Shown one piece after another: positions 27,385 to 36,325 of a stretch of DNA of 64,000 bases. This stretch comes from Acinetobacter nosocomialis (GTDB taxonomy: Bacteria > Pseudomonadota > Gammaproteobacteria > Pseudomonadales > Moraxellaceae), in the NCBI GenBank assembly GCA_025736915.1, contig CP107049.1:558001-622000 (forward strand), written 5' to 3'. Position numbers and translations under genes: made by a program. Each line of letters starts with the position of its first letter. The stretch's first letter is position 1. The notes beneath the pieces are model-generated. The model was not told the DNA's origin, made no database searches, and saw only the letters and a list, made by a program, of their open reading frames with translations.

Positions 27385-28080
27385 ATGGGTAATCACTTTA
27401 TCCTCATGGTTGAGGACCATTTTGAACTGGCGGCAACAGTCTGTGAATTTCTTGAAGTGCATGGTTATGTCATCGATCATGCACGTAATTTAGATGCAGC
27501 CCGTTCTTTTCTAAAATCACAGCACTATCATCTTTTACTTCTTGATATAAATTTACCCGATGGTTCTGGTTATGACCTCTGTAATTGGTTACGTACTGAA
27601 CAAGGGGTTGATATTCCAGTGCTGATGCTGACAGCCAGAGATACGTTAGACGACAAACTTAAAGGATTTACTGCTGGCACAGATGATTATTTAGTTAAGC
27701 CATTTGATTTTAATGAATTAGTGATGCGTATTCGTGCCTTAATTAAGAGAGCTGCGGGTGAAGTCGCGAATCATAAAATTCAGATTCATGATTTAATTCT
27801 TGATAGCGCAACTCAAACCGTAGTTCGCGCTGGAAACAATATTGAATTGCCACCTATTCAATTTAAACTATTAAAAATTTTGATGCGCCAGTCTCCGAAA
27901 GTGGTTACCAAGCAAGAGCTTATGATGGAGCTGTGGGGAGACGAAGAACCTGAAAGTGATGCTTTACGCAGTCATATTTATAACTTAAGAAAAATGGTAG
28001 ATAAACCATTTGACCCTAAACTATTACACACAGTAGCAGGTGTCGGTTTAAAGATTGCTTTGGAAAATTCGGCCGATTAA
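27385..28080 (+). CDS. OmpR-family response regulator
   Basis: A 231-residue regulator with a receiver domain (acidic pocket VED at about residues 9-11, phosphorylated Asp54 in LLLDINLP, KPF at about 105) and a C-terminal winged helix (about 135-228). It is the third gene of a + strand operon after the NTF2-like and chalcone-isomerase-like genes. Its probable kinase is on the opposite strand, convergent, and the two stop codons share the palindrome TTAA at 28077-28080. It likely controls both operons, with a membrane lipid signal as a guess. Confidence 0.9.
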   Translation: MGNHFILMVEDHFELAATVCEFLEVHGYVIDHARNLDAARSFLKSQHYHLLLLDINLPDGSGYDLCNWLRTEQGVDIPVLMLTARDTLDDKLKGFTAGTDDYLVKPFDFNELVMRIRALIKRAAGEVANHKIQIHDLILDSATQTVVRAGNNIELPPIQFKLLKILMRQSPKVVTKQELMMELWGDEEPESDALRSHIYNLRKMVDKPFDPKLLHTVAGVGLKIALENSAD

Positions 28081-29405
28081 CTTAGATATACCACAACAAT
28101 TAAACCTGTTGCTTGTTCTAAGTCTAATTCAGGATGTGTAGCTAAATAGTATTGCCGATCAAACAGTTCGACTCGCCATCCTAATTGTTTGCAAAGCTTT
28201 TGCACCAGTTGTAACCCAATGCCATGACCTTTAGCTTTTAAAGAGAGTTGTGAATCACTAAGTTCCTGAACCTTCACATCATTTGGTAAAGAAATTCCGA
28301 TGCCATTATCCGCAATAATTAGGCTATTTTTTTGTTGGATAATATCGATTTGTGAACCTTGGGAATAATTAAGAGCATTACGCAAAATATTACTTAAGAC
28401 CATTTTGGTCATAGATGGATATAACCAGCGTGGTTGTTCGGCTGAGTCTGGGTGAATATGCATATGTATACCTTTACTCACACTTACGCCTTCTAAACTT
28501 TCGACTAAGTCCTCCACAATTTCAGACAATAAATTCTTTTCAGACGGTAAACTTTTTACCGTATTACGCGCAATCGCAAGTAAAGTGTCGACGAGCAATT
28601 GCATATCTTCAATGGTATTGTGAAGGCGAGTTAAAGCTTTGTCTTCTCCATACTTGGTCTGACAAAGTTGCACATTACCCTTCAAAATCGTGAGCGGCGT
28701 GCGCAGTTCATGACTGACATCTCCCGTAAACTCTCGCTCGCGTCGAATAAATTCACTTAAAACTTGATGATATTTTTCAAGAGCCTGTTTTAAGTACTCT
28801 GCTTCCATATTGCCATTGGTATTTATATCTTTAAATGGAGATGCTTGTGTGTCTTGATGTGCCCAATCAATATTTTCTAACGCATTTGCTAAACGTGTAA
28901 TAGGTGAAAAATAGCGCCTCGCTCTTCGATTTGACCACCACAAAAAGCTATATAAAACAGACAAACTGAACATGAGTGGTGCAAGTCCAAATAACCAGAC
29001 CAACTTATTGACATTACTTTCGCCAAACACCAACAGTACATGCTGGCCGTTTCGCTCACCATATACGGTCATACGTTCTTTACCATCAATAAAGATTCGA
29101 TGTACCCCACTCTCTAAATGCATATCTTTAAAGGGTTGAGGAGCGATCTGTGTATTCCACCGATATCCATATAAGTTTTTAGTGTCTGGCAGGTCTGCAT
29201 TGGGATTGCGATCTATACGCAACCAATAATGCTCCATTTCCTGTTCTAAAGCCGTTTTAAGTAAAGAGCCTTTAATCACCCAAGCACTACATGCCAACCC
29301 GACCACGATCGATAAGGCAATTAGACCTATCTGCAACCAATAATATCGATTGAACATTTGGGCTAATGGATGACTAGCTTTGCCATCGTTTCGAGTTCTT
29401 ATCAT
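28077..29405 (-). CDS. Membrane sensor histidine kinase, probable partner of the convergent regulator
   Basis: A 442-residue kinase: two membrane helices (about residues 25-45 and 140-160) flanking a periplasmic sensor of about 90 residues, H-box DVSHELRTPLT (about 237-247), N-box NILRNALNYS and G-box ADNGIGI. I start at MIRTRNDG because the open frame further upstream begins with TTG and overlaps no ribosome-binding site; this is uncertain. It is the last gene of the lipid-modification operon, 29 bases after the methyltransferase stop. Partnership with the convergent regulator is inferred from position. Confidence 0.87.
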   Translation of the reverse strand: MIRTRNDGKASHPLAQMFNRYYWLQIGLIALSIVVGLACSAWVIKGSLLKTALEQEMEHYWLRIDRNPNADLPDTKNLYGYRWNTQIAPQPFKDMHLESGVHRIFIDGKERMTVYGERNGQHVLLVFGESNVNKLVWLFGLAPLMFSLSVLYSFLWWSNRRARRYFSPITRLANALENIDWAHQDTQASPFKDINTNGNMEAEYLKQALEKYHQVLSEFIRREREFTGDVSHELRTPLTILKGNVQLCQTKYGEDKALTRLHNTIEDMQLLVDTLLAIARNTVKSLPSEKNLLSEIVEDLVESLEGVSVSKGIHMHIHPDSAEQPRWLYPSMTKMVLSNILRNALNYSQGSQIDIIQQKNSLIIADNGIGISLPNDVKVQELSDSQLSLKAKGHGIGLQLVQKLCKQLGWRVELFDRQYYLATHPELDLEQATGLIVVVYLS

Positions 29406-29434
29406 ATCTTTATCGCCGGGATAGGCTGTCAAAA

Positions 29435-30484
29435 TTACAATGATCGCTTTTTAAATAAATAGTGACCAATGACCCACTCTTGTCCTTGTTCAAAACCAAA
29501 AAGCTCGGCACAAGCCATGAAGAAAATACGCCAGCGTTGCCACCAAATATTGGCATCTTTTCCATAGATTTTTTTAAATAGCGGCTTAAGCTCTTGCTCT
29601 TGATTATCCATATTTTCAAGCCAAGCATTCGCGGTTCTCATATACTGCTCACCCGACCACTGCCAGTGCTGAGCCAACTCTAGGTGCTCTTGGAAATGCA
29701 AAAAAGTTGAAGTTGAAGGCATTAAACCGCCAGTAAAGAAATACTTGGACATCCAATCATAGTCTGATTTTACTTCAAAAGGATAATGCAAAAAGCGATG
29801 ACAAAAAATATGGCACCAGAGTAAGCCGTCAGGCTTTAACCATCCCTGAATTTTTTCAAATAGACGTTGATAGTTTCGGACATGTTCAAACATTTCGACC
29901 GATACAACACGATCAAATTGGCCTTTATCTAATTCAAGTACATTTACATCACAGGTGAGCACTTCGACATTGGTTAAACCTCTCAATTCTGCTTGCCCAA
30001 GAATATGCTTCTTCTGCGTTGCAGAGTTTGAAACAGCCGTAATCTGTGAATGTGGAAAGTTTTCTGCCATCCATAAAGTTAAAGAACCCCATCCACAGCC
30101 TAGCTCTAAAATGTGTTGACCATTTTTGAGTTGTGCACGTTCACAATAAAGCTGAAGTGCAAGCTCCTCTGCCTGATCTAAAGTTGTTGTTTTAGTTGGA
30201 AAATAACATGCACTATATTTGAGTCTTTTTCCAAGCACCGCCTGAAAGAACTCAGTCGGTAATTCATAGTGCTGCTCGTTTGCCTTGTCCGTTTCAACAG
30301 CGATTTCGCTCTTCTTCAGCATATTAAGCACATCCATATAGCACTGTGCTCCTTGCTCAGGGTCATAACGGCCTTCTTGAATTAAACGCTTTTTGCTTAA
30401 AGCACGAATTGCAGCCCTGATTGCATGGTCTGGAACAACACCACTTTCAACAATTTTCAAAGACTGATGAACGATAAAATCCAT
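29435..30484 (-). CDS. Cfa/coclaurine-N-methyltransferase-like SAM-dependent methyltransferase
   Basis: A 349-residue methyltransferase. The SAM loop is LELGCGWGSLTLW (about residues 122-134), preceded by HYELPTEFFQAVLG and YSACYF, the motifs seen in fatty-acid-modifying Cfa relatives. Unlike full-length Cfa it lacks a large N-terminal lipid-binding part and instead has a helical N-terminus, which is the pattern of coclaurine-N-methyltransferase-like proteins. It is the second Cfa-type enzyme of the same operon, so the two may act in sequence or on different acyl positions. Substrate not known. Confidence 0.82.
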   Translation of the reverse strand: MDFIVHQSLKIVESGVVPDHAIRAAIRALSKKRLIQEGRYDPEQGAQCYMDVLNMLKKSEIAVETDKANEQHYELPTEFFQAVLGKRLKYSACYFPTKTTTLDQAEELALQLYCERAQLKNGQHILELGCGWGSLTLWMAENFPHSQITAVSNSATQKKHILGQAELRGLTNVEVLTCDVNVLELDKGQFDRVVSVEMFEHVRNYQRLFEKIQGWLKPDGLLWCHIFCHRFLHYPFEVKSDYDWMSKYFFTGGLMPSTSTFLHFQEHLELAQHWQWSGEQYMRTANAWLENMDNQEQELKPLFKKIYGKDANIWWQRWRIFFMACAELFGFEQGQEWVIGHYLFKKRSL

Positions 30485-30492
30485 ATGCGCAC

Positions 30493-31272
30493 CTATTTTT
30501 TGGGTTTTCGCGGAATAAACATTGATGTTTTCTGTTGATAATCAAGATAATTTTGACCGCGACTTTTAATTGCCTGTTTTTCGCTAAATGGAATACCTGT
30601 GACGTAGTATAAAAATAGCCACATCAATAACGGATAAATCCACAATACATATTGGCCCGCAGCTAAACCAATGATTGGATAGGCAAACCAGTGTAACCAT
30701 TCAAAAAAATAATTTGGGTGACGGGAATAGCGCCATAAACCTTGGTCCATGGTCTTTCCCTGATGTTCTGGGTTTAATTTGAATCGATATAACTGCTGAT
30801 CAGCGAGCTGCTCTCCAATTAAGGCTATGCCCATGATTACAGCAGCAATCTCTAGAGTAACTTTATATCCACTATCCCATGCAGGTACCTCTACATTGAG
30901 TAGCATCCACATCGGTAAAAAGAATAAAAGCACTAAAAAGGTTTGAAATATAAAAAATAAGAAGAAGCCCAAATGCTGGAACTTACCCATTGCCTGACGC
31001 ATACTCGCGTAACGGCCATCTTCTTTTTGTTCAGATTGATAACGTCTTAATAGATGCCAAAATAATCTTAAAAACCATAGGCCACTAAAAAGACCAATAA
31101 AAATTCGTACTTCAACAGGAGCAACTGAAATAAGTAGAGAAGACACAATAATATTCACTGCCAGACAGAAACTCCATGCGGCGTCCACAATCCCAGCACG
31201 ACCATTTGCAGTGGCGAGTAGCCAACTCAGCAACATGATGAGTAAATCCAGAATCAGTAAATTCCATAACAT
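30493..31272 (-). CDS. DUF1295 steroid-5-alpha-reductase-like membrane protein
   Basis: A 259-residue membrane protein with about seven helices and the C-terminal GLWRYSRHPNYFFEW motif (about residues 180-194) that defines DUF1295 and relates it to 5-alpha-reductases and isoprenylcysteine methyltransferases. These reduce conjugated double bonds using NADPH. I start at the second ATG because AAGGAG is seven bases before it and only one base before the first. In this operon it may reduce the double bond left after methylation of an acyl chain; this is an inference. Confidence 0.82.
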   Translation of the reverse strand: MLWNLLILDLLIMLLSWLLATANGRAGIVDAAWSFCLAVNIIVSSLLISVAPVEVRIFIGLFSGLWFLRLFWHLLRRYQSEQKEDGRYASMRQAMGKFQHLGFFLFFIFQTFLVLLFFLPMWMLLNVEVPAWDSGYKVTLEIAAVIMGIALIGEQLADQQLYRFKLNPEHQGKTMDQGLWRYSRHPNYFFEWLHWFAYPIIGLAAGQYVLWIYPLLMWLFLYYVTGIPFSEKQAIKSRGQNYLDYQQKTSMFIPRKPKK

Positions 31273-31301
31273 GAGCATTCTCCTTGCTTGATGTGTTTGG
31301 G

Positions 31302-32501
31302 TTAGTAACTGGTACTTTCAAACAACAAGTGAACATTGCTTATCACGCCTTCTTTAAAGCCACCCTCGCAATAACATAAATAGAAATCCCACATTCGAAT
31401 AAAGTTTTCATCAAAACCAAGAGCCAAAACCTGTTCTCGGGCTGCTAAAAACCTCTCTCTCCAGTGATGAATTGTTTGTGCATAACTTAGACCAATGTCA
31501 TTTAAATGTTTTAACCTCAAACCACTTTCAGAGGCGGTTTGGGTCAATATCGCTATGCTAGGAATAAAGCTACCAGGGAAAATATAGCGTTTAATATAAT
31601 CGACTGTATTTAGTGCTTTTTTATAGCGAAAATCTTCAATGGTGATGGCTTGAATAAATGCCAAACCTTTCGGTTTTAAGAGTGCTTTACACTGATCAAA
31701 ATATGTCGACAAATATTGCGCACCAACTGCTTCAACCATTTCAATTGACACTAACTTATCAAACTTTCCTTCAAGCAAACGGTAGTCTTTGAGTTGCACA
31801 TCAATTCGATGTGCCAAGCCAGCTTCATTTACACGAGTAACGGCTTCATCATATTGCGCTTGCGAAATAGTAATTGTGGTCACTTTACAGCCATAGTGTT
31901 GAGCTGCATAAATTGCAAAACCACCCCACCCACTTCCAATTTCAACCAAATGATCTAATGGTTTTAAATCGAGATTTTTACAGATAATGTCTTTTTTTAA
32001 GTCAGATGCTTCTTCAAGTGTCATATTTTCATGTTCAAAAACTGCACTTGAGTACATTAAAGATGGATCTAAGAAGAGTTTAAAAAAGTCATTGCTTAAG
32101 TCATAGTGCTCAGCAATATTCTTACGGCTACCCGTTATAGAATTCTTTCTATTTCTATACCAAGCCTTGAGCAAAAACTGGCTGGCTTGAGCAATCGCAT
32201 TCTGATTAATCTGGTCTAATACATCTCGATTACGCGCTAATATCTGAATCAACTCGACAAGTTGTTGACTACTCCAATCGCCACGGATATAACCTTCTGC
32301 CGCTCCTAAAACGCCATTTTTTAAAATGAGATCCATGAGTAACGGGTTGTGAACCTCAACCACCACATGCAGATCTGAGATTTCGCCAACCGTACCATTC
32401 CACGCGCCCTGAAAAGTAATCTGTCCATGACGTAATTTAAGAAGACTCTTGAGTAGCAACGGTAGCGAGTCATCTTCACCATAAAGAAATGTTTTTATCA
32501 T
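31302..32501 (-). CDS. Cyclopropane-fatty-acyl-phospholipid synthase-like methyltransferase
   Basis: A 399-residue Cfa-family enzyme, close to the E. coli Cfa length. It has an N-terminal lipid-binding part, then HYDLSNDFFKLFLDPSLMYS (about residues 128-147), the SAM loop VEIGSGWGGFA (about 185-195) and YIFPGSFIP (about 288-296). Cfa proteins methylenate the double bond of membrane phospholipid acyl chains; some relatives instead add a methyl branch (10-methylene fatty acids, furan fatty acid precursors). It overlaps the DUF1365 gene by four bases. Next to a DUF1365 and an FAD oxidoreductase gene, methyl-branch or furan chemistry is at least as likely as cyclopropane formation. Confidence 0.88.
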   Translation of the reverse strand: MIKTFLYGEDDSLPLLLKSLLKLRHGQITFQGAWNGTVGEISDLHVVVEVHNPLLMDLILKNGVLGAAEGYIRGDWSSQQLVELIQILARNRDVLDQINQNAIAQASQFLLKAWYRNRKNSITGSRKNIAEHYDLSNDFFKLFLDPSLMYSSAVFEHENMTLEEASDLKKDIICKNLDLKPLDHLVEIGSGWGGFAIYAAQHYGCKVTTITISQAQYDEAVTRVNEAGLAHRIDVQLKDYRLLEGKFDKLVSIEMVEAVGAQYLSTYFDQCKALLKPKGLAFIQAITIEDFRYKKALNTVDYIKRYIFPGSFIPSIAILTQTASESGLRLKHLNDIGLSYAQTIHHWRERFLAAREQVLALGFDENFIRMWDFYLCYCEGGFKEGVISNVHLLFESTSY

Positions 32502-33289
32502 GTCTTATCTACCTTGATCTTTTTAGGATGACGATAAAATGGAACTTTTTTTCGCCATAACTTAAATGCTTCTAAATATATGGAAAACAGCATTTTAAAA
32601 GGTGCTAGGCTGTTCATAAGAGCATATCGATATTGCTGTGAAGGAAATGTGATGGGCACAAGTTCAAAGCGCATAGTGGCATCAAAGACTTGTTTTTTCT
32701 GTTCAAAGAGCTGCATATGAATAACATTTTGTAATTCTGAAAAACTAAATCGCCAACGGTAAGTCAACTGCATGGGCATAAACGGCGATACATGAAATGA
32801 TTTTTCAAAGTTAAAATCGAAACTCTGATAGTCTCCCACATTACATTGATGTTTTATGCACTCATGCACATAGACTTTCCGCTCATTCCACGGGGTGTTG
32901 GTAATTTCACTTAAGATAAATAGAGGTTCGCCTGTTTGGGATAAAACAAAATAAAATACGACTGAATTAAACCGAAAACCTAAACAACGCGGTAAAGCCA
33001 ATACTCTAATTTCCCATTCAGGCTTAATAACAATACTATTATTTTGCAGCAATGCTTTTTCTATCTTTTCCTTAATAGAACCGCTGTACATATTTAAAAA
33101 ATCATTTTCGGATAGTTTTAATACATTCCAGTGATCCGTCGACCAAAGTGAACAATCTTTTGTAATTTCATTTAGTTGATCTGGATCGAACCACAAATAA
33201 TTTAAGGTCGAGGTAAATTGGTGTGGTTTGGGGCTATAACGTCTATGACGAATAAGTGCAGGAGCGATAGCAAGTTTATTTAATAACAT
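32498..33289 (-). CDS. DUF1365 protein
   Basis: A 263-residue protein of DUF1365, opening with RHRRYSPKPHQFTSTLNYLWFD, shown by the segments PRCLGFRFNSVVFYFVL and VHVSPFMPM-like SFHVSPFMPMQLTYRW. The family is almost always found between an FAD oxidoreductase gene and a Cfa-like gene, as here, and is thought to help modify membrane acyl chains, but no activity is firmly known to me. It overlaps the Cfa-like gene downstream by four bases and lies 25 bases after the oxidoreductase. Confidence 0.84.
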   Translation of the reverse strand: MLLNKLAIAPALIRHRRYSPKPHQFTSTLNYLWFDPDQLNEITKDCSLWSTDHWNVLKLSENDFLNMYSGSIKEKIEKALLQNNSIVIKPEWEIRVLALPRCLGFRFNSVVFYFVLSQTGEPLFILSEITNTPWNERKVYVHECIKHQCNVGDYQSFDFNFEKSFHVSPFMPMQLTYRWRFSFSELQNVIHMQLFEQKKQVFDATMRFELVPITFPSQQYRYALMNSLAPFKMLFSIYLEAFKLWRKKVPFYRHPKKIKVDKT

Positions 33290-33314
33290 TTGAGAAGCCT
33301 CCTGCTTTTAATAT

Positions 33315-34577
33315 TTATAACACTAAGATTTGCTCTACAACACGAGCTGCACTACGGGCCCCATCTTCATGAAAGCCCCATCCCCAATACGCTCCACAAA
33401 ATGAAGTACGATTTTGTCCATTAATCTCTTGCCAGCGTGATTGGGCTTGAATTGCTTTTGCATCAAATACCGGATGACGATACTGACGTTCAACCAAGAC
33501 GTCTTCAGCTTTAATTTTCATATTCGGGTTTAAAGTACAAAAAATCTGGGTTTTACAGGGTAAATTCTGCAAATTATTCATCCAGTAAGTAAAACCATAA
33601 TGTATGTCGTACTCATCGTTTTGAACTTGTGATGTTGGCGTTACATGTACATGCCAACTTGCCCACTGCAAACGGCTTTTAGGCATAATCGAAAGATCAC
33701 GGTGAACCACCATTCGATTATCTTGATAACCAAATTGGCTTAATATTTCCCGTTCAAGTTCTGACGCATCTTTAATTAAACTTAGGCTATCGTCAGCATG
33801 GCTGGCAAAAATTACCCAGTCATATTGTGCTCGCCCTTCTGAAGTTTCGACCAAGACTTTTTCTGGTGAACGGCTCACAGCATTTACTTCTGCAAATTTC
33901 CATTCAAGGGATGGGCAGTTCTTTTGAATAGCACGGATATAACTTGCCGAGCCATGTTTAACTGTTTGCCATTGCGGCCGCTCTTTTAGCTGTAACATGC
34001 GGTGATGTTGAAAAAAACTCACCACAAATCGATATGGAATTTGGCCTACCTGCTCAACGGGAGCCGACCATAATGCGCCGCACATCGGATAAAGATGCTC
34101 ATAACGGAACTCATGACTATATTTATGGAGGTCTAAATATTCTTCAATCGATAAATTAGCATCAATATCTGCCACGTCTATATCTTTATTGTCATCATAA
34201 AAACGTAGCAAATCTGAGAGCATTTGTAGAAATTTACGGTTTAAAAAGTTCTGCGGACGAGCAAAGAGTGACCATTTTTTTGAAGGATTATATTGAAGTC
34301 CACTGACCAGATTATTCACTGAAAAACTCATATCGCTACTTTGAGTTTCGACGCCTAATTTTTTAAGCATGTCGGTAAATAACGGATAGTTGTAGTCATT
34401 AAACACGATAAAACCACTATCTACCGCGACTTTAGCACCTTCTATCTCTAGCTCGTGAGTGTCAGTATGACCACCAAAATAGTTATTTTTTTCATATACC
34501 GTAACTTGATGCTGTTTTGACAATTTCCAAGCAGCATAAAGCCCCGATATACCCGAACCAATAATGGCAATCTTCAT
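33315..34577 (-). CDS. FAD-dependent oxidoreductase of the lipid cluster
   Basis: A 420-residue flavoprotein with an N-terminal dinucleotide-binding motif IAIIGSGISGLYAAWKL (about residues 3-19) followed by the acidic VYEKNNYFGGHTDTH, the usual start of the amine-oxidase-like FAD family linked to DUF1365/Cfa genes. The related UfaD and BfaA proteins take part in furan and 10-methyl fatty acid formation in other bacteria; a similar job is inferred here from context. It overlaps the desaturase gene by ATGA. Confidence 0.85.
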   Translation of the reverse strand: MKIAIIGSGISGLYAAWKLSKQHQVTVYEKNNYFGGHTDTHELEIEGAKVAVDSGFIVFNDYNYPLFTDMLKKLGVETQSSDMSFSVNNLVSGLQYNPSKKWSLFARPQNFLNRKFLQMLSDLLRFYDDNKDIDVADIDANLSIEEYLDLHKYSHEFRYEHLYPMCGALWSAPVEQVGQIPYRFVVSFFQHHRMLQLKERPQWQTVKHGSASYIRAIQKNCPSLEWKFAEVNAVSRSPEKVLVETSEGRAQYDWVIFASHADDSLSLIKDASELEREILSQFGYQDNRMVVHRDLSIMPKSRLQWASWHVHVTPTSQVQNDEYDIHYGFTYWMNNLQNLPCKTQIFCTLNPNMKIKAEDVLVERQYRHPVFDAKAIQAQSRWQEINGQNRTSFCGAYWGWGFHEDGARSAARVVEQILVL

Positions 34578-35545
34578 AACACTTCCCCATTTTCAATTTT
34601 TTCTATCGGTAGATCTTTAATTTTTTTATATTGGTAAACTTTATTCGGTACGGGTTTTAACCCCCATACCAAACCAAATAAAGACATGATTTTGAGAATA
34701 TAAAAGGTGATATCAATCTGCCACCAATGAAAACCTTGTCGTACACTGCCCGCGTAAAAGTGATGGTTATTGTGCCAGCCTTCACCCAAGGTAATTAAAG
34801 AGAGAAAGAAATTATTACGGCTATCATCTGGAGTATTAAATTCTCGTGAGCCATAACGATGAGCAAGTGAGTTAATACATAAAGTTGCATGAATTAAAAG
34901 AACAGTAGAAATCACAAATCCCCATACTAAAAGCTGTAGACCATTGGTCCCCAATTCAGGGAAATGCTGCGCAAGCCATGAACCTAGACCGTAAATTGCT
35001 AAGGCCGTCAAAATCACAATAGGTAAGCTAAATCGGTCGAGCCAAATCAACTCTGGATACTTTAACCAGTCTTTAATGACCTTTTTTCGAGTGGCAAAAT
35101 TTTGTTCATTTAAAAACCAGCCCACATGGGAGTACCAAAACCCTGCTTTCGCTGAATGCGGGTCCTGATCGGTATCGGTAAAGTGATGGTGATAACGGTG
35201 GTGTGCTGCCCACCATAACGGTCCGCGCTGTGCACTCATGGTTCCAATCAGAATGAAAATGAATTGAACAATACGTGATGTTTGAAAAGTTTTATGCGAA
35301 AGATAACGATGGAAAAAAGCAGTAATTGCGAACATGCGAAGAAAATAAAAACCAAGCATGAAGACCACAGCGAACCAAGACACCCCCACCCAAAAAGCGG
35401 CTAAACAAGCGATATGCAATAAAATAAAAGGTATGATTCTTAACCATTGAATTTTCTTTTCAATGATATATTCACCCGAACTAGTAAGCTGCGCATTTTC
35501 TGAATCTGACCAGCTATCGATCCAGCGTAGAAAAAATTTAGACAT
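34574..35545 (-). CDS. Membrane acyl-CoA / fatty acid desaturase
   Basis: A 323-residue integral-membrane desaturase, first gene of the lipid operon. The three histidine boxes of the delta-9 type are present: HRYLSH (about residues 79-84), HRYHHHFTD (about 115-123) and HNNHH (about 257-261), with hydrophobic pairs between them. It would introduce a cis double bond into a saturated acyl chain, which the Cfa-like enzymes need as substrate, so the operon order follows a plausible pathway: desaturate, methylate, reduce. Confidence 0.9.
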   Translation of the reverse strand: MSKFFLRWIDSWSDSENAQLTSSGEYIIEKKIQWLRIIPFILLHIACLAAFWVGVSWFAVVFMLGFYFLRMFAITAFFHRYLSHKTFQTSRIVQFIFILIGTMSAQRGPLWWAAHHRYHHHFTDTDQDPHSAKAGFWYSHVGWFLNEQNFATRKKVIKDWLKYPELIWLDRFSLPIVILTALAIYGLGSWLAQHFPELGTNGLQLLVWGFVISTVLLIHATLCINSLAHRYGSREFNTPDDSRNNFFLSLITLGEGWHNNHHFYAGSVRQGFHWWQIDITFYILKIMSLFGLVWGLKPVPNKVYQYKKIKDLPIEKIENGEVL

Positions 35546-35665
35546 TGATTCTTCCTGATCTAAAGCATTTCTTTATTTATTAATTTAGAAAATGCGCAAT
35601 GAATTTTATGTGAAGATCACAAGATTATGAGCTAAATCTAAAAACCAACATAATCAGCAACTTCA

Positions 35666-36232
35666 TTAGTTCGTTTGTTTTGTTTTAATGAGTTTGGACA
35701 CATCATAGCCATAATATTTTGCTGTTTGCAAATAGGAGTTATATGTCGCCTGATCAATTTGAGGACTACGAGAAAGAATCCATAAATAGTCTGTGCTTGG
35801 TCCGCCCACTAAAGCGACTTGATAATCTGGATCAACTCTTAACACCCAATAATCACCTTTGGTAAAAGGAATCCATCGGAGGCCAGAAGGTAAAAAGCTT
35901 ACTTCTAATTTACTGTTACCTTCATTTTGCGGATAAGCTACACCTTCAGATGAAATCACTTCGCCTTTTTTAGTCGTACAACTATTTAAAACGCCCACTG
36001 TTTTATCTGCGTTAATGGAATAAGTTGCCGTGGTATTGGCTACACAATTACGCTGAAAAAACATAGGTAAATGGGCAATTTCATACCACTTACCTGCGTA
36101 TTGATTAATATCGATAGAATCAACAGCCACTGGGTTAATCGTTAGACCTGCATAAGTACTCAAAGAGGTTGCTAGACTAACTAAGGCCAGACCGCTGCTC
36201 ATCACAAGTGATTTAAATAATAATTTCATCAT
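35666..36232 (-). CDS. Bacterial lipocalin (Blc-like)
   Basis: A 188-residue exported lipocalin. The GKWYEIA motif (about residues 46-52) and the end motif YLWILSRSP (about 149-157) define the family. The N-terminus is a plain signal peptide ending near STYAG rather than a clear lipobox, so it is likely periplasmic, unlike E. coli Blc. Lipocalins of this type bind fatty acids and lysophospholipids. It lies 120 bases upstream of the desaturase gene on the same strand and may be linked in function to the lipid operon. Confidence 0.88.
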   Translation of the reverse strand: MMKLLFKSLVMSSGLALVSLATSLSTYAGLTINPVAVDSIDINQYAGKWYEIAHLPMFFQRNCVANTTATYSINADKTVGVLNSCTTKKGEVISSEGVAYPQNEGNSKLEVSFLPSGLRWIPFTKGDYWVLRVDPDYQVALVGGPSTDYLWILSRSPQIDQATYNSYLQTAKYYGYDVSKLIKTKQTN

Positions 36233-36325
36233 TACCCTCTTCTATTTATTTCATATGTTTAAACATACGCCAGAGGGTTGTGAACAAAGTGTGAATTTTA
36301 AAAATCAAGAAGCACTATTAAATCG

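Noticed and set aside
29410-29628. 72-codon - strand ORF in another frame of the methyltransferase gene
   Set aside because: Lies within a conserved methyltransferase and has no start signal.
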